A stretch of 29,403 nucleotides of DNA from assembly GCA_003427395.1 (NCBI GenBank), contig BFEA01000015.1:5413712-5443114 (forward strand), read 5' to 3'. Position numbers and translations under genes: made by a program. Below the pieces are notes generated by a model that ran no database searches, was not told the DNA's origin, and saw only the letters and a list, made by a program, of their open reading frames with translations. Source of the stretch: Chara braunii. Its lineage: Eukaryota; Streptophyta; Charophyceae; Charales; Characeae. This document shows, in pieces, positions 9,253 to 18,179 of this stretch (the first letter of the stretch is position 1; every line of letters starts with the position of its first letter).

Positions 9253-10444
9253 AAGCTACAGAACTGTACACAATCTGCACTAAGACACTCTTTGATGATT
9301 ACCGCAGCGTAGTGCACAGACCAATTTATAATCAGACTAATTAATCGGTGGCTGGATCAGAGAGTATATACATTTGGGTCCAACAGGTAAGTTCAGGTCC
9401 CTACAAACGAAACTACTTTGACTTTGACTAGTTCGCAAACAGAAGCACAATGAACAAAGAACAGTTCTAAACTATGCTGTCTGTCAGATGTCAATGGCTG
9501 TACATCTAACTAATCAAAATAAAAATAGAATCGTTTGTTGGGTCTGTTTGCAGAATGGGATCTTGCCCGAACTTATCATCTGGAATTTACCCCTCCCTCA
9601 ATTCTTCTTGAATGTCTCTTGTCGACAACGTCCCTGAGCGATCCAGATAGTGTGCGTGTCTAAAGGTGTGCACACAGCCCACCCCTGTGCCCCGAGTCCT
9701 GCTGAGCTGGCCAGCCCTGCACAGTCTTTATCCTCGCAAGCAGCGAGCCTTGCACCGACCAATTGGCTGATCAGGAGGCGTTTTTATGGACGGCCCCTGA
9801 AGTCCTCAGGAATTCTTTAACGTCGCAAACAGGACGACGATCACAGCCAATGGAAGGCACCCCGCCGGTGCTTATTTATAGACGCCCGGTCTCGTCTGTC
9901 CCCTAGGGCTGGCTTGCCCTTCAGAACCCCTCTACAGCGCAGCGAGCAGACAAAGGACAAAGCAGCAAAGCATGCGTGAGTGGTGACCGTGACCCAGTGC
10001 TTCGTCCAGGGCCCTTCAGATAGCACCGCCCTCTCCTTCCAGATGCTCCACGTGAAGATTGACGACTCTCAAGGTTGAGCGCACACGACTCCTCACATGA
10101 GAGGACTCTCAAGACAGAACACACATCCTCACGGTAAGAAGTGTCGAAGAGGGTAGATAAGTTTAGTTGCAACGTACCTCAAAATAGCTGCCCCCAACCA
10201 CAGATATTCTCACCAAAACCGTTCCACCTCAGCATCAATCACACACCGGATAGTTCTCATCACACTGCGAACACCCAATAATCACCGCTTAGCCTTCCTG
10301 CCGAACCCCTCTCCACCTGGGTCGCCTACTTATCTTCGCCCTCCTCACTACACACGTCCCACGGCACGGTCGCTCACCGCACACACCGCGTGCATGTACC
10401 GCATTAGGCAGAAGATAAGCGCCAGACGAGCGCACCGAACCACA
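9253..10444 (-). other. Gypsy-1 leader between PBS and gag
   Basis: About 1.2 kb separates the PBS from the gag start, typical of long untranslated leaders in plant-lineage gypsy elements. No convincing ORF, RNA gene or repeat was seen in it. Confidence 0.7.
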
Positions 10445-10456
10445 GCTCCGATACCA
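10445..10456 (-). promoter_or_regulatory. Primer binding site, initiator tRNA-Met type
   Basis: The minus strand reads TGGTATCGGAGC three bases inside the LTR end (CCTTGCA, then ATT). It matches the plant initiator tRNA-Met complement TGGTATCAGAGC at 11 of 12 positions. Confidence 0.9.
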
Positions 10457-10459
10457 AAT

Positions 10460-10727
10460 TGCAAGGAAGATGAGCAATAGCGAACTTCAGCAATCAGACA
10501 GCATCATACACATGAGCTCACAGCCTGTGCTGGGTCCATCCTGCATATCTCGCCCAGGGCCTGGCTTAGATACATTTGATAAAAGGAAGCCAGGGCCTGG
10601 GCACCTTCAACCAACTGGCGCTGCGCAACGGCCTGAAATTCCTCAGTTGCGGGTTGACCCCAAAATAGGCCTGTAGGCTTCGGTCGGGCCTGCTTTCACT
10701 TAGGGCGGCCGACTGTACTGGAAATCA
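10460..10727 (-). repeat. Gypsy-1 5' LTR (short form)
   Basis: Homologous to the left LTR but lacking its 583-bp internal block; the junction lies after TGAG at about 10516. Bases 10726-10727 read CA, giving TG...CA ends. The lost block includes sequence that could carry U3 promoter elements, so this copy may lack a promoter. Confidence 0.82.
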
Positions 10728-11640
10728 CGATGATGGGCACAAGGTTCCAAATGTTTCTGGAGCTAGGCTACCAGAATGGCCCGGGACCACTTGCCTGGCC
10801 AGGCCAAAAAAGAAAAAGAATAAGTTAAATAACTTATGTTACCAGAGCGGCCCAGGACCACTTGCCCGGCTGAGCCAAAAATGAATTAAATAATAATAAT
10901 AATAATAAATATTAAAAATAACTTTAAAATTTTAAACTTTATTATTGTTATTATTATTTTTGTTTTTTTTTGTTCACCGTGATCTCTTTGGCCACTGGCC
11001 AGTGTGTGATGCAGATGCTGCATGCTCATTGGCCCGCGGCCATTCTGTGATGTGTGCGCCTCTGGTGGCTCACGCCCAGGGCCTCAACTGTACGTGCCCT
11101 GGGCTCAACTGCCTCTCGAGCTGCTGCTTCCGAAATGAGCCAGGAAAAAGGCTCACGTTCCTCTGTAACCTACTGGCGTGCTGTAACCTTCCAGAATGAG
11201 TCAGAATTGACAAAAATAGGCCTCTCGTAAATATTCTGGCCCGCCTTCACTTAGGGCGGGCACAAGTCTGTACGGGGCCTCAGCCGAGATGTGGGGTGAG
11301 TCCTAGAAGGCCCACTGCAAAGATTCAGGCCCGCGTGTAGATTCCAACAGCCCTTCCGTGTGGTCACACTGGCCCGTACCCAGGCCTTGGCACGCATTGG
11401 CAGGCCCGCCTTCACTTAGGGAGGGCAATGCCTCTTTCCAGCACTGCCGAGGGCTCAAATCCTCGCACCTGGTCCTTGCCCAGCCGGGCGGCCCAGTTTA
11501 TAACACATTACATATTAGCTTGAACTCTGTGCTTGGTCATTTCTCATTTTCTTGTGCCTTTATTTTTATTCCTCTGAATTGTTGGAGAGTGCTGTTCTGT
11601 CATTGTTAATGTGGCCTTTTGTTACAACAAGTAGATGCCC
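10728..11640. repeat. LTR-related or ancient repeat debris
   Basis: No gene seen. Two diverged copies of a 45-bp segment (TACCAGA...GGCCC.GGACCACTTGCC...AGCCAAAAA) lie at about 10769 and 10839. An AAT/ATT inverted microsatellite lies at 10888-10961. The motif CCTTCACTTAGGGCGG, also in both gypsy-1 LTRs, recurs at 11244 and, in a variant, at 11409. This suggests remains of related LTRs. Confidence 0.6.
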
Positions 11641-11689
11641 GCCGCAGTTGGGCAGCAGCATATGAGACAATTATACGATGTGGACGGGG

Positions 11690-12040
11690 CGATACAGTAT
11701 GGCCCAGGTGATACTTTGCGGGGTGGAGTTACTGTGCGTGCGGGTCAAATTGCATCATGTGGGCTGGACAGTAACTCCATGGGGGTCAAATTGCATCATG
11801 TGGGAGTTACTTTTGAGGGGTGGGAGTTACTGTGCACGCGGGTCAAATTGCATCATGTGGGCTGGACACTAACTCCATGGGGTTCAAATTGCATCATGTG
11901 GGAGTTACTTTTGTGGGGTGGGAGTTACTGCATGGGGGTCAAATTGCATCATGTGGGAGTTACTTTTGTGGGGTGGGAGTTACTGCATGGGGGTCTAATT
12001 GCATCATGTGGGCTGGACAGTACAGTCTGGGCCACGGCAA
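11690..12040 (+). repeat. Minisatellite with alternating unit types
   Basis: The core TCAAATTGCATCATGTGGG recurs six times, once as TCTAATTGC. It is followed either by CTGGACAGTAACTCCATGGG-like sequence (shorter unit, about 42 bp) or by AGTTACTTTTGTGGGGTGGG-like sequence (longer unit, about 55 bp). The two types partly alternate. Open frames across it are repeat artefacts. Confidence 0.93.
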
Positions 12041-12100
12041 TGCTAGGTGGGATGTGGTAGAAATGGGAAAAACAAATAAATTGCGGTGCTATGTGGGCCT

Positions 12101-12655
12101 TGCTCCACTATCCATATGTGCAAACGGCAAAAACTATGGGGGTGTATCTTTCCATGTTGTAGCGCAAGATTCGGTCTCATTTTGTGCATTTGATCAGTAG
12201 TGGAGCGAGGCCTCGTGGTGTGTACCTCTTGGCGTCGCTCTGCTACTCACCAATTTTGGGAAATGAGAATGAATCTTCCGCTAGAACATGGAAAGGTGCA
12301 CCGCCATAGTTTTTGTCATTTGTGGCGCGTAGTGGAGCAAAGCCCTATGATGCCCCAAAGCGGGCCTGCTATGTACGTGTGACCCTGCTACTTTCGGAAA
12401 TGACAAAATTCCTTAGCTCCTACAAAATGAGAGAATGAATCTTCCGCTAGAGTGTGGACAGATACACCGCCATAATTTTTGGCTTTTATGCATGCGGTGA
12501 GTAGTGGAGCAAAGCTTATTTCGAAAGGAACTCCACGTGTGCTTCGTTGAATGACTTGTACAAAATGAGAATGAATCTTCCCGTAGAACATTCAAACATA
12601 CATCGCCATTACTTTGTCTTTTGTGCATTTGGTGAGTAGGGGAGCAAACCTGGAG
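12101..12655. repeat. Diverged repeat family: one inverted and three direct copies
   Basis: Direct copies centred at about 12261-12339, 12420-12510 and 12555-12650 share AAATGAGAATGAATCTTCCG, an ATACACCGCCAT-like segment, then GTAGTGGAGCAAAG. The copy at 12101-12183 is the reverse complement (TGCTCCACTA ... CTCATTTT). Copies 1 and 2 therefore form an imperfect inverted repeat with arms of about 80 bp and a loop of about 77 bp. Confidence 0.85.
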
Positions 12656-13429
12656 GGGCCGCGGCAGCCTGTCGACAATGGCAACGCACCCAGCGGGGAA
12701 CTGCCTCCGATGGCAGATATTTCCCAACACTGGCAGTGGGCTCTTGCGCGGGACCGTTACGCGAGACCCACCGTTTGCTCTAAGAGTGTGTAGGGATAAT
12801 TTCAGAGTGCTGTTTTGTGACTTTTGTCTTGTGTTATGTGCCCTTTTTGTTCCTATTGCTGTGGTTCATTCTGGTATGTGCAGTTTTCAATACGTACTTT
12901 CACACATCGACATGGCATTGCAGTTTGGAGAAGACGCAGAGGTGAAGATTCGGGATCAAGATGCCGACTTCGGTGGTGGCACAGAGGCTGGCGGCTACAA
13001 CTCTGACGATGCAGTGGATGATGTTTAATTTTTTGTGTCAGAGTTTTGTGTCAGAATTTCAAAGCTGGTCAAGCACGACGGTGCAGCGCTTGGCCGTCTT
13101 CTGTTTGCAGAGTCAGCTCAGGAAGAGGAAGAGGAAGAGGTGGAGGAAATGCTTCTTACCTGATCCTGTTTTGTAGCACATTTTATATTTTGATCTTCGA
13201 GCTTTTTGCCAGTCTTGAGGGAGAAGAAGAGGAGGAAGGGGAAGAAGGACAGCTAAAGCTATGGCTGCTTGCAGCCGTCGCAAGGAGAATCCTGGGAGAG
13301 GATGCATACCTCGAACGGGTAGGGGACTCCATGTCGATGGAAGTTTCCGGTCGAACATGTGAGCAATTCATGCCGCAGAGTGTGGCGGTTGTGTGTGGCT
13401 AAACATAACAAGAGAGAGTGGAAGAGCAA
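12656..13429. other. No recognisable gene
   Basis: A 116-residue frame (12678-13028) ends in an acidic stretch, and a Glu-rich frame follows (13046-13402). Neither shows a domain I recognise, and the Glu runs come from GAGGAAGAGG-type purine repeats. Confidence 0.55.
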
Positions 13430-14040
13430 GGAGAGGCCATCTTAGGTGGGTAGAGGAGCAAGGACAGGCAATCGTAGGTGAGCAGTGAGCACGAATTGGT
13501 GGTCCTGGAGAGTAACAAGGATGCAAGCCCAGAAACTTCAGCGCATGAGCAACAAACAACGTGAAGTCAGGCAGTTGCTGCCAAGAGCTAACATAAGAAG
13601 AGAAGGGGGGGAGAGGGGGGGGGAGGTGGGTAGAGGAGCAAGGAGAGAGAGAGTCGTAAGTGAGCACTCCTTGCTGGCTCTGAAGACTAAACATGGATCG
13701 GAGGAAGAAGAGGAAGGAGAGGGAATCATAGGTGAGCACGCCTTGGTGGTACTGGAGAATAACATGGATGCAAGTCCAGAAAACTTGAGCATATGAGCGA
13801 CAAACACCGTGGAGTCCGGCAGTTGCTGCCGAGAGCTGCTGCCGAGAGCTAGCATAAGATGAGAAGTGGAGGAGGGAGAAACCTCCACCAGGCCCTAGTG
13901 GGAGTTGGAAGGGCGTGGAGACAGAAAATTGTAGGTGAACATGCCATGGCCGTTGCCGAGATTGACATGGATGCAAGTCCAACCTTGAATGTATGAGCGA
14001 TAAATGTCGGACAAACAACGCCGAGTCTGGCAGTTCTCCA
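13430..14040. repeat. Diverged tandem repeat, about 240-bp period
   Basis: Three blocks share ATGCAAGYCCA, then GAGC(A/G)ACAAAC, then GGCAGTTGCTGCC(A/G)AGAGCT, then GAGCAAGGAGAG and GGTGAGCA-like elements (blocks near 13518, 13768 and 13968). Purine runs interrupt it (13599-13625). Long minus-strand frames here are composed of this repeat. Confidence 0.8.
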
Positions 14041-14262
14041 CTAAGAGGAAAGGTGGATTTTCATATTTTTTGGCCGAGTGTCGTGTTTTGATTGGTTCCT
14101 GTAAAACTTGTGAATCTTTGTAATTACTAATTGCTCTTCCGTTCGTTGTTCACGATTGCGGTGAGAGCTGATGGGTGATGGGGTGAGAGGCTTAAGGCTT
14201 TCTCAGAAGATGGTGGGTGGCAATAGTTGAAAGTTGTAAAAAAAGTAGCAGCAGTCATAAGC
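14041..14262. other. No recognisable feature
   Basis: Unremarkable sequence between the 240-bp repeats and the CAA microsatellite. Nothing supportable was seen. Confidence 0.5.
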
Positions 14263-14290
14263 ACAACAACAACAACAACAACAACAGCAA
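14263..14290. repeat. (CAA)n microsatellite
   Basis: A short run of CAA triplets, followed by CAAAA pentamers. Confidence 0.9.
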
Positions 14291-14476
14291 AACAAAACAA
14301 AACAGAAGAGAAAAAAAGAAAAGGACATAATCAATGGAACAATCCTATGGATGATGTTTGTGTACTGGATGAATGATGTTTTGATCAGTTTAGGTGGGAT
14401 CGCGGCCTCAGGGAGCCCACATCTGCCCACCTTGCACTACTACCCTACTTTTCTCTTTCTGGGTCAAGGAACAGGT

Positions 14477-14478
<2 letters not shown>

Positions 14479-14564
<86 letters not shown>

Positions 14565-14565
14565 N

Positions 14566-14660
<95 letters not shown>

Positions 14661-14683
14661 GTGAGAGAGAGAGAGAGAGAGAG
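14479..14683. repeat. Compound (TC)n(GT)n(GA)n microsatellite
   Basis: TC from 14479 to 14605 (one N at 14565), GT to about 14646, then GA interrupted once to 14683. The TC and GA blocks are complementary and could form a long hairpin around the GT core. The N suggests assembly uncertainty. Confidence 0.97.
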
Positions 14684-14932
14684 CTAAGTTTCACAAGCTG
14701 TCACATGCACTGAGAACAGTGCGGGTTGCCTGTTTCGTTCCGACAGCCACCATCTTCACACGTATAGAACACCCGGTCATTATCTCTGTATCAGGACTGA
14801 AAGTTAGCCCAAATACGGGTGAGGACGGTAGTTGCATGCAAAGAAATAGTTATCGGAACAGCGACTGAGAACTGAGATTAGTTTATATACAGGTTATAAA
14901 CTAGTGGAAATCGAACTTAGTCCTATTGTCTT

Positions 14933-14961
14933 TATAAATTGGATGTAACTTTGTATAAGTA
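14933..14961 (+). promoter_or_regulatory. TATA-like boxes in the putative LTR
   Basis: TATAAAT at 14933-14939 and TATAAGTA at 14954-14961. The latter precedes AGGGGAGCTCG and is the better candidate for the element's promoter, with transcription expected about 30 bases downstream. Confidence 0.4.
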
Positions 14962-15246
14962 GGGGAGCTCGAAGAGATTTCGAGGAACTAGAGAGGTTTG
15001 GTCATTCGAGGGACAGAAAGATTTTATTTGTGCAGTATGATAAGAATACCGACCCGAGGCACCCGTTGCCGCTCATTCGATAGCGTTCTTATTACCCCCT
15101 GCTGTTCTCTAAGGGGGAGTGAGTGAGACTGCAATAACCCACGCCATATGTCTTGTGGAAAGACTGAGGGCCAACTCGGCCGCCCTCAGCCCAGGCCGAA
15201 ACAGGGGCAAAAAGGACCCCACACGAGGACTCAGGGCCTGGACGTG

Positions 15247-15272
15247 TGACAGTTGACTTTGGTCAACTGTCA
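15247..15272. promoter_or_regulatory. Perfect 11-bp inverted repeat with W-box cores
   Basis: TGACAGTTGAC, loop TTTG, GTCAACTGTCA. It contains TTGAC on both strands, the WRKY-binding core, inside the putative LTR U3/R region. It may be a cis element or an RNA hairpin. Confidence 0.6.
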
Positions 15273-15594
15273 TGACCCCAACAGTCAAAGTTCAAAGGTA
15301 CCTAGCCCAGGCCGCTGGTCAAGCACACACACTTGTTTGTATGCAGGTACCCGGACAGCATCAGGTCCAAGGGAGAAGTCTGCAACTGTACAATCGGGGC
15401 CCTCAGGTGTGAGTCAATCTGGACGACTGTGGGAAAAGCACCCGAGGCCAAACAGCCTCGACAACTGCTACTGAAGGCTGGCCTCGAGTGAGTCAAGCAT
15501 TCAGTCTTGCTATGCTGCTTGAGCGCTGGCTTGACTTTGACTACGCTGGCTGTATGCTAGCATTGTGGACGACAACGAGGACTGTGGCGACATG

Positions 15595-15870
15595 CTGGCG
15601 CATTCTGCATTGAGCGCCAGGCGTGCTTATGTGGCGCTGCCTCTGGTCTACATCGCATGCCGATGTGGTGCTGCCTTTGGTCTACATTGCATGCTGATGT
15701 GGTGCTACCTCTGGTCTATGTGGCGCTGCCTCTGGTCTACATTGCATGATGATGCAGCGCCTGCCACTAGTCTACATTGCTGATGTGGCGCCAGCCACTG
15801 GTCTTCATTGATGATGTGGCATATGCCACCTGTCTTGACTGCTGACGTGGCATTGTCCACGTCTACATGA
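15595..15870 (+). repeat. Minisatellite of TGATGTGGYGCTGCCTCTGG-type units
   Basis: Units of roughly 30-45 bp share (G)ATGTGGYGCTRCC, then TCTGGTCTACATTGCATG, repeated at least six times with length changes. The repeat motif drifts into GCTGACGTGGCA further along. Confidence 0.8.
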
Positions 15871-16286
15871 GGTGACTGGTTGCGAGGAGGAAGATCGGGA
15901 TCTGTGGAAGATTGGGTCGGGTACTCACCTGAGGTTGACGTCGTCACTATAATCTGCTGTGTCTTCATCGTTTTCATAAGATAGGAGTGTCATGTGGCAT
16001 TGCTGTGTGATCAGAATTATTATACTTGTTATCAGATACTGTTGCTGACGTGGAGAGGGAAGAAGCCTGGAGAAGCAGTGGGATTTTGATGGGATTACTC
16101 TTGTGTGATCATTGATTATCTCCTCTACCTTCTCCTTTGTCTAATCCCCCTCACTCTCCTCGTCTACTGGTAATGAGATACTGTTTGGGATATCACTTCA
16201 CGATTATTGGAGACTTTGCTGCAGATACTGACTCTACAGGTATTTGACGACGGATGAGTATCTGCCAGACTGGGTTCATTACAATT

Positions 16287-16298
16287 TGGTATCGGAGC
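16287..16298 (+). promoter_or_regulatory. Primer binding site of gypsy-2
   Basis: TGGTATCGGAGC, the same initiator tRNA-Met-type variant (11/12) found in gypsy-1, preceded by an LTR end in ...ACA and ATT. Confidence 0.85.
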
Positions 16299-17169
16299 TA
16301 ACTTTTTCATCGCAATCTGTTGTCTGTTGTTAGGTGCTGAAGTGGCACCCAGGTAAGTGGGAGGTGCCGCATGTGCAAAACGAAACGCGTTTATTAACAC
16401 GCGCGGTATATACCACAAGCCTAGACATTGTAGTATTGCACGTGCGAGCAGCTGTCCCTTGAAGACGATGACGTGGCTACACTGAAGCTGGTGCAGAGAG
16501 AGATTGGTACTGCTGACGTGGCGCATTGCTTGTGCAGGACATGGTCTGACGTGTCACGTACCTGTGTCACTACTTCCGCCTGTTGATGCGCTGACATGGT
16601 ATGTTGGTGTTGAGTATGTGGCAGACCTGCATTTGCTGACGTGGCACCCCTTTTTGTAGACATTCGGTCCTTGTTGCTGATGTGGCAGAACTGCTGCGTT
16701 GGCATGCCAAGGGTGACACGTGGCATGCAAAGACTGTGCACTTGTTACTGTTGATTGCGTTGATTTTACAGATTATATTGTTGGGAAGGTTGAAAGCTAA
16801 CCATTGAGTGTACCGTTGTGTTAGCTGACTACTTGTTGTTGCTTTGTGGTTGTTGTGCGTACTCACGAGTGTGTTGTTGTCTTGATCACACTGGTCGTGG
16901 CTGCGGTACCTGTAGCTGTAGGACGTCATCACAGAAAACAGACAGCAAAGTTAGGACTTAGGAAATTGATGATCACCTGCTTCTTTGTATTTGTCTTATT
17001 CACTTCTTGCGGTAGTAGTTGTGTGTGTCGTGCAATTCATTCATGTCTTCTGATTTTATTTATTGTGCGGCATCTACATATGTGGAAAAATGAATTCTCT
17101 GTGGAAGTGTCTGCGTGCCTCTATCTTGACGTGGTTCATTCCTTTTCTTTTCTTTCCTATCCCTCTCAT
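16299..17169 (+). other. Gypsy-2 leader with repeated GCTGACGTGGCA motifs
   Basis: No gene is recognised. The dodecamer GCTGACGTGGCA and variants occur at about 16340, 16510, 16590, 16634 and 16677, and also upstream of the PBS at about 15842 and 16032. Each carries an ACGT core. Confidence 0.6.
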
Positions 17170-18085
17170 AGTCTATGCCGATGAGGAAGGGGGGGAACTA
17201 AAGACCCGGAGTCGAATTGAAACGAGAAAGCAGACTTTGATCGGGTTTCTCCACCAGTTTCTCGGTGAGGTACACGGTGCTGGTTCAGAGATTGAACAAC
17301 GGGTTCATGGCCAGTTCAATCTGCATGCTGTAGAGAATGAACTGACAGCCGCAGAAACCGTTGTTCAAGTATTAAAGACCGGCAAGAAGGTTGAGGACCT
17401 AATCAAGCAAAGGACGAATAGTCCTTGACCGGTATGTTGCCGAGAACCTGGACAAAATGGATCAGGAAAGAAAAAAGAGAAAAGAAGAAGAAAAAGGAAA
17501 GCAAGTAGAACCGCAACCGTCTATCGAGATGATGGAGGAAAATGCCAGGCGACGAGAAAACACTCTGAGAGAAGAAATGAGAAAGATCGAGGAGTTTCAA
17601 AGACTACAAGAAGCACAGGAAGAAGAAGAAGAATGAATAATGATCGAATTAAGGGAAAGATTTCATTCTGAAGAAGTAGGCAGTGAGCTTGCATTTATCC
17701 TTCAGTCCGTAATGATTTATCTTGTTCCTCTCGATAAGAAGACTGACAGTAACTCTGCCTCGTTAGAGACATTTATCAGACTCTTGAAAGGAAAGGACAA
17801 GGTAGGACTTGAGGAGGCGACCAGGGGGGAGTTAGTAAAGAAGGAACCCCAAGAAAAGGATGCCATGAAGCAAGCTTCGTCAGACAAACCTGAAGGTTCT
17901 AAGAAAGAACCTGAGAGACCGGTTGAGAAGAAAGAAGATTAGTGGGTTCTTCTCCGCTTCTTTGACCGGTTCCTCTTTCTTAGTGGGTGAAAGAGGAACC
18001 GGTCAAAGAAGCGGAGAAGCCGAAAAAGAAGGAAAAAGTGCAGATGAAGTTGCCTTTCATATATAACAACAAGAAGGAAGAAAAC
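17170..18085 (+). pseudogene. gag: Gypsy-2 gag N-terminal part (charged, coiled-coil)
   Basis: The first frame encodes TRSRIETRKQTLIGFLHQFL...ENELTAAETVVQVLKTGKKVEDL. One base is lost near 17410, and the reading moves to GRIVLDRYVAENLDKMDQER, which continues Lys/Glu-rich until a TGA at 17634-17636 and then, in the same frame, ERFHSEEVGSELAFILQSVM...SLETFIRLLKGKDK to 17942. The tail is a KKEPE/PVEKKE-type acidic-basic linker. A snap-back inversion at 17939-18019 interrupts it. Beyond that, EKVQMKLPFIYNNKKEEN marks the start of the capsid domain, cut at 18085 by the retroposon. The gag assignment comes from position after the PBS and from the capsid resuming at 20092. Confidence 0.7.
17939..18019. 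repeat. 31-bp perfect inverted repeat (snap-back)
   Basis: Arm 17949-17979 is the exact reverse complement of arm 17989-18019, with a nine-base loop TTAGTGGGT (17980-17988). The same TTAGTGGGT also sits directly before the first arm (17939-17947). The right arm is normal gag coding sequence, and the left arm is an inverted copy that introduces a stop. Confidence 0.97.
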
Positions 18086-18120
18086 CTTTTTTTTTTTTTT
18101 TTTTTTTTTTGGAAAANAAA

Positions 18121-18179
18121 TGCTCCAGTCTATTTGTGGGGAGCAAAAAACACGTGCTGGGAACCGGGCCCAGCGTCCC
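18121..18179 (-). repeat. Conserved 3'-terminal block of the retroposon, copy 1
   Basis: The reverse complement aligns along nearly its whole length with 26400-26456. It includes the complement of CTGGGAACCGGGCCCAG, which can fold as a CTGGG/CCCAG hairpin immediately upstream of the tail. A 3' hairpin of this kind is a typical recognition site for LINE reverse transcriptases. Confidence 0.85.

Larger units (their letters stand above)
2778..10727 (-). mobile_element. Gypsy-1: degenerate Ty3/gypsy LTR retrotransposon with chromodomain-like tail
   Basis: On the minus strand the order is LTR (10460-10727), PBS (10445-10456), leader, gag, protease, RT, RNase H, integrase with chromodomain-like tail, LTR (2778-3626). 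The pol order with integrase last defines Ty3/gypsy; the chromodomain-like tail suggests a chromovirus-type element. Lesions include at least three gag frameshifts, stops in gag, RT and integrase, a lost RNase H aspartate and a lost integrase glutamate segment, so it cannot be autonomous. No target-site duplication is visible, perhaps because the right LTR is incomplete. Confidence 0.93.
14700..16283 (+). repeat. Probable 5' LTR of gypsy-2
   Basis: The 3' boundary is set by the PBS: the LTR ends in TTACA three bases before TGGTATCGGAGC. The 5' boundary is a guess (TG of TGTCACATGC just after the microsatellite), because no second LTR exists in the window for comparison. It contains TATA-like boxes, a strong palindrome and a TGTGGYGCTG minisatellite. 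Confidence 0.45.

Noticed and set aside
11450-11470. T-arm-like GAGGGCTCAAATCCTC
   Set aside because: The remaining tRNA arms are absent around it.
11690-12040. CRISPR-like array (repeat core with variable tails)
   Set aside because: The tails are only two recurrent types, not unique spacers, and the setting is eukaryotic. It is a minisatellite.
13046-13402. Glu-rich 118-residue frame as a gene
   Set aside because: The acidic runs come from purine repeats and no domain or start context supports it.
14351-14694. Long Ser/Leu, Cys/Val and Arg/Glu frames
   Set aside because: They are translations of the TC, GT and GA microsatellite and do not represent a gene.
17949-18019. Transcription terminator or regulatory hairpin
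   Set aside because: The right arm is ordinary gag coding sequence and the loop word is duplicated upstream, which indicates a template-switch mutation.
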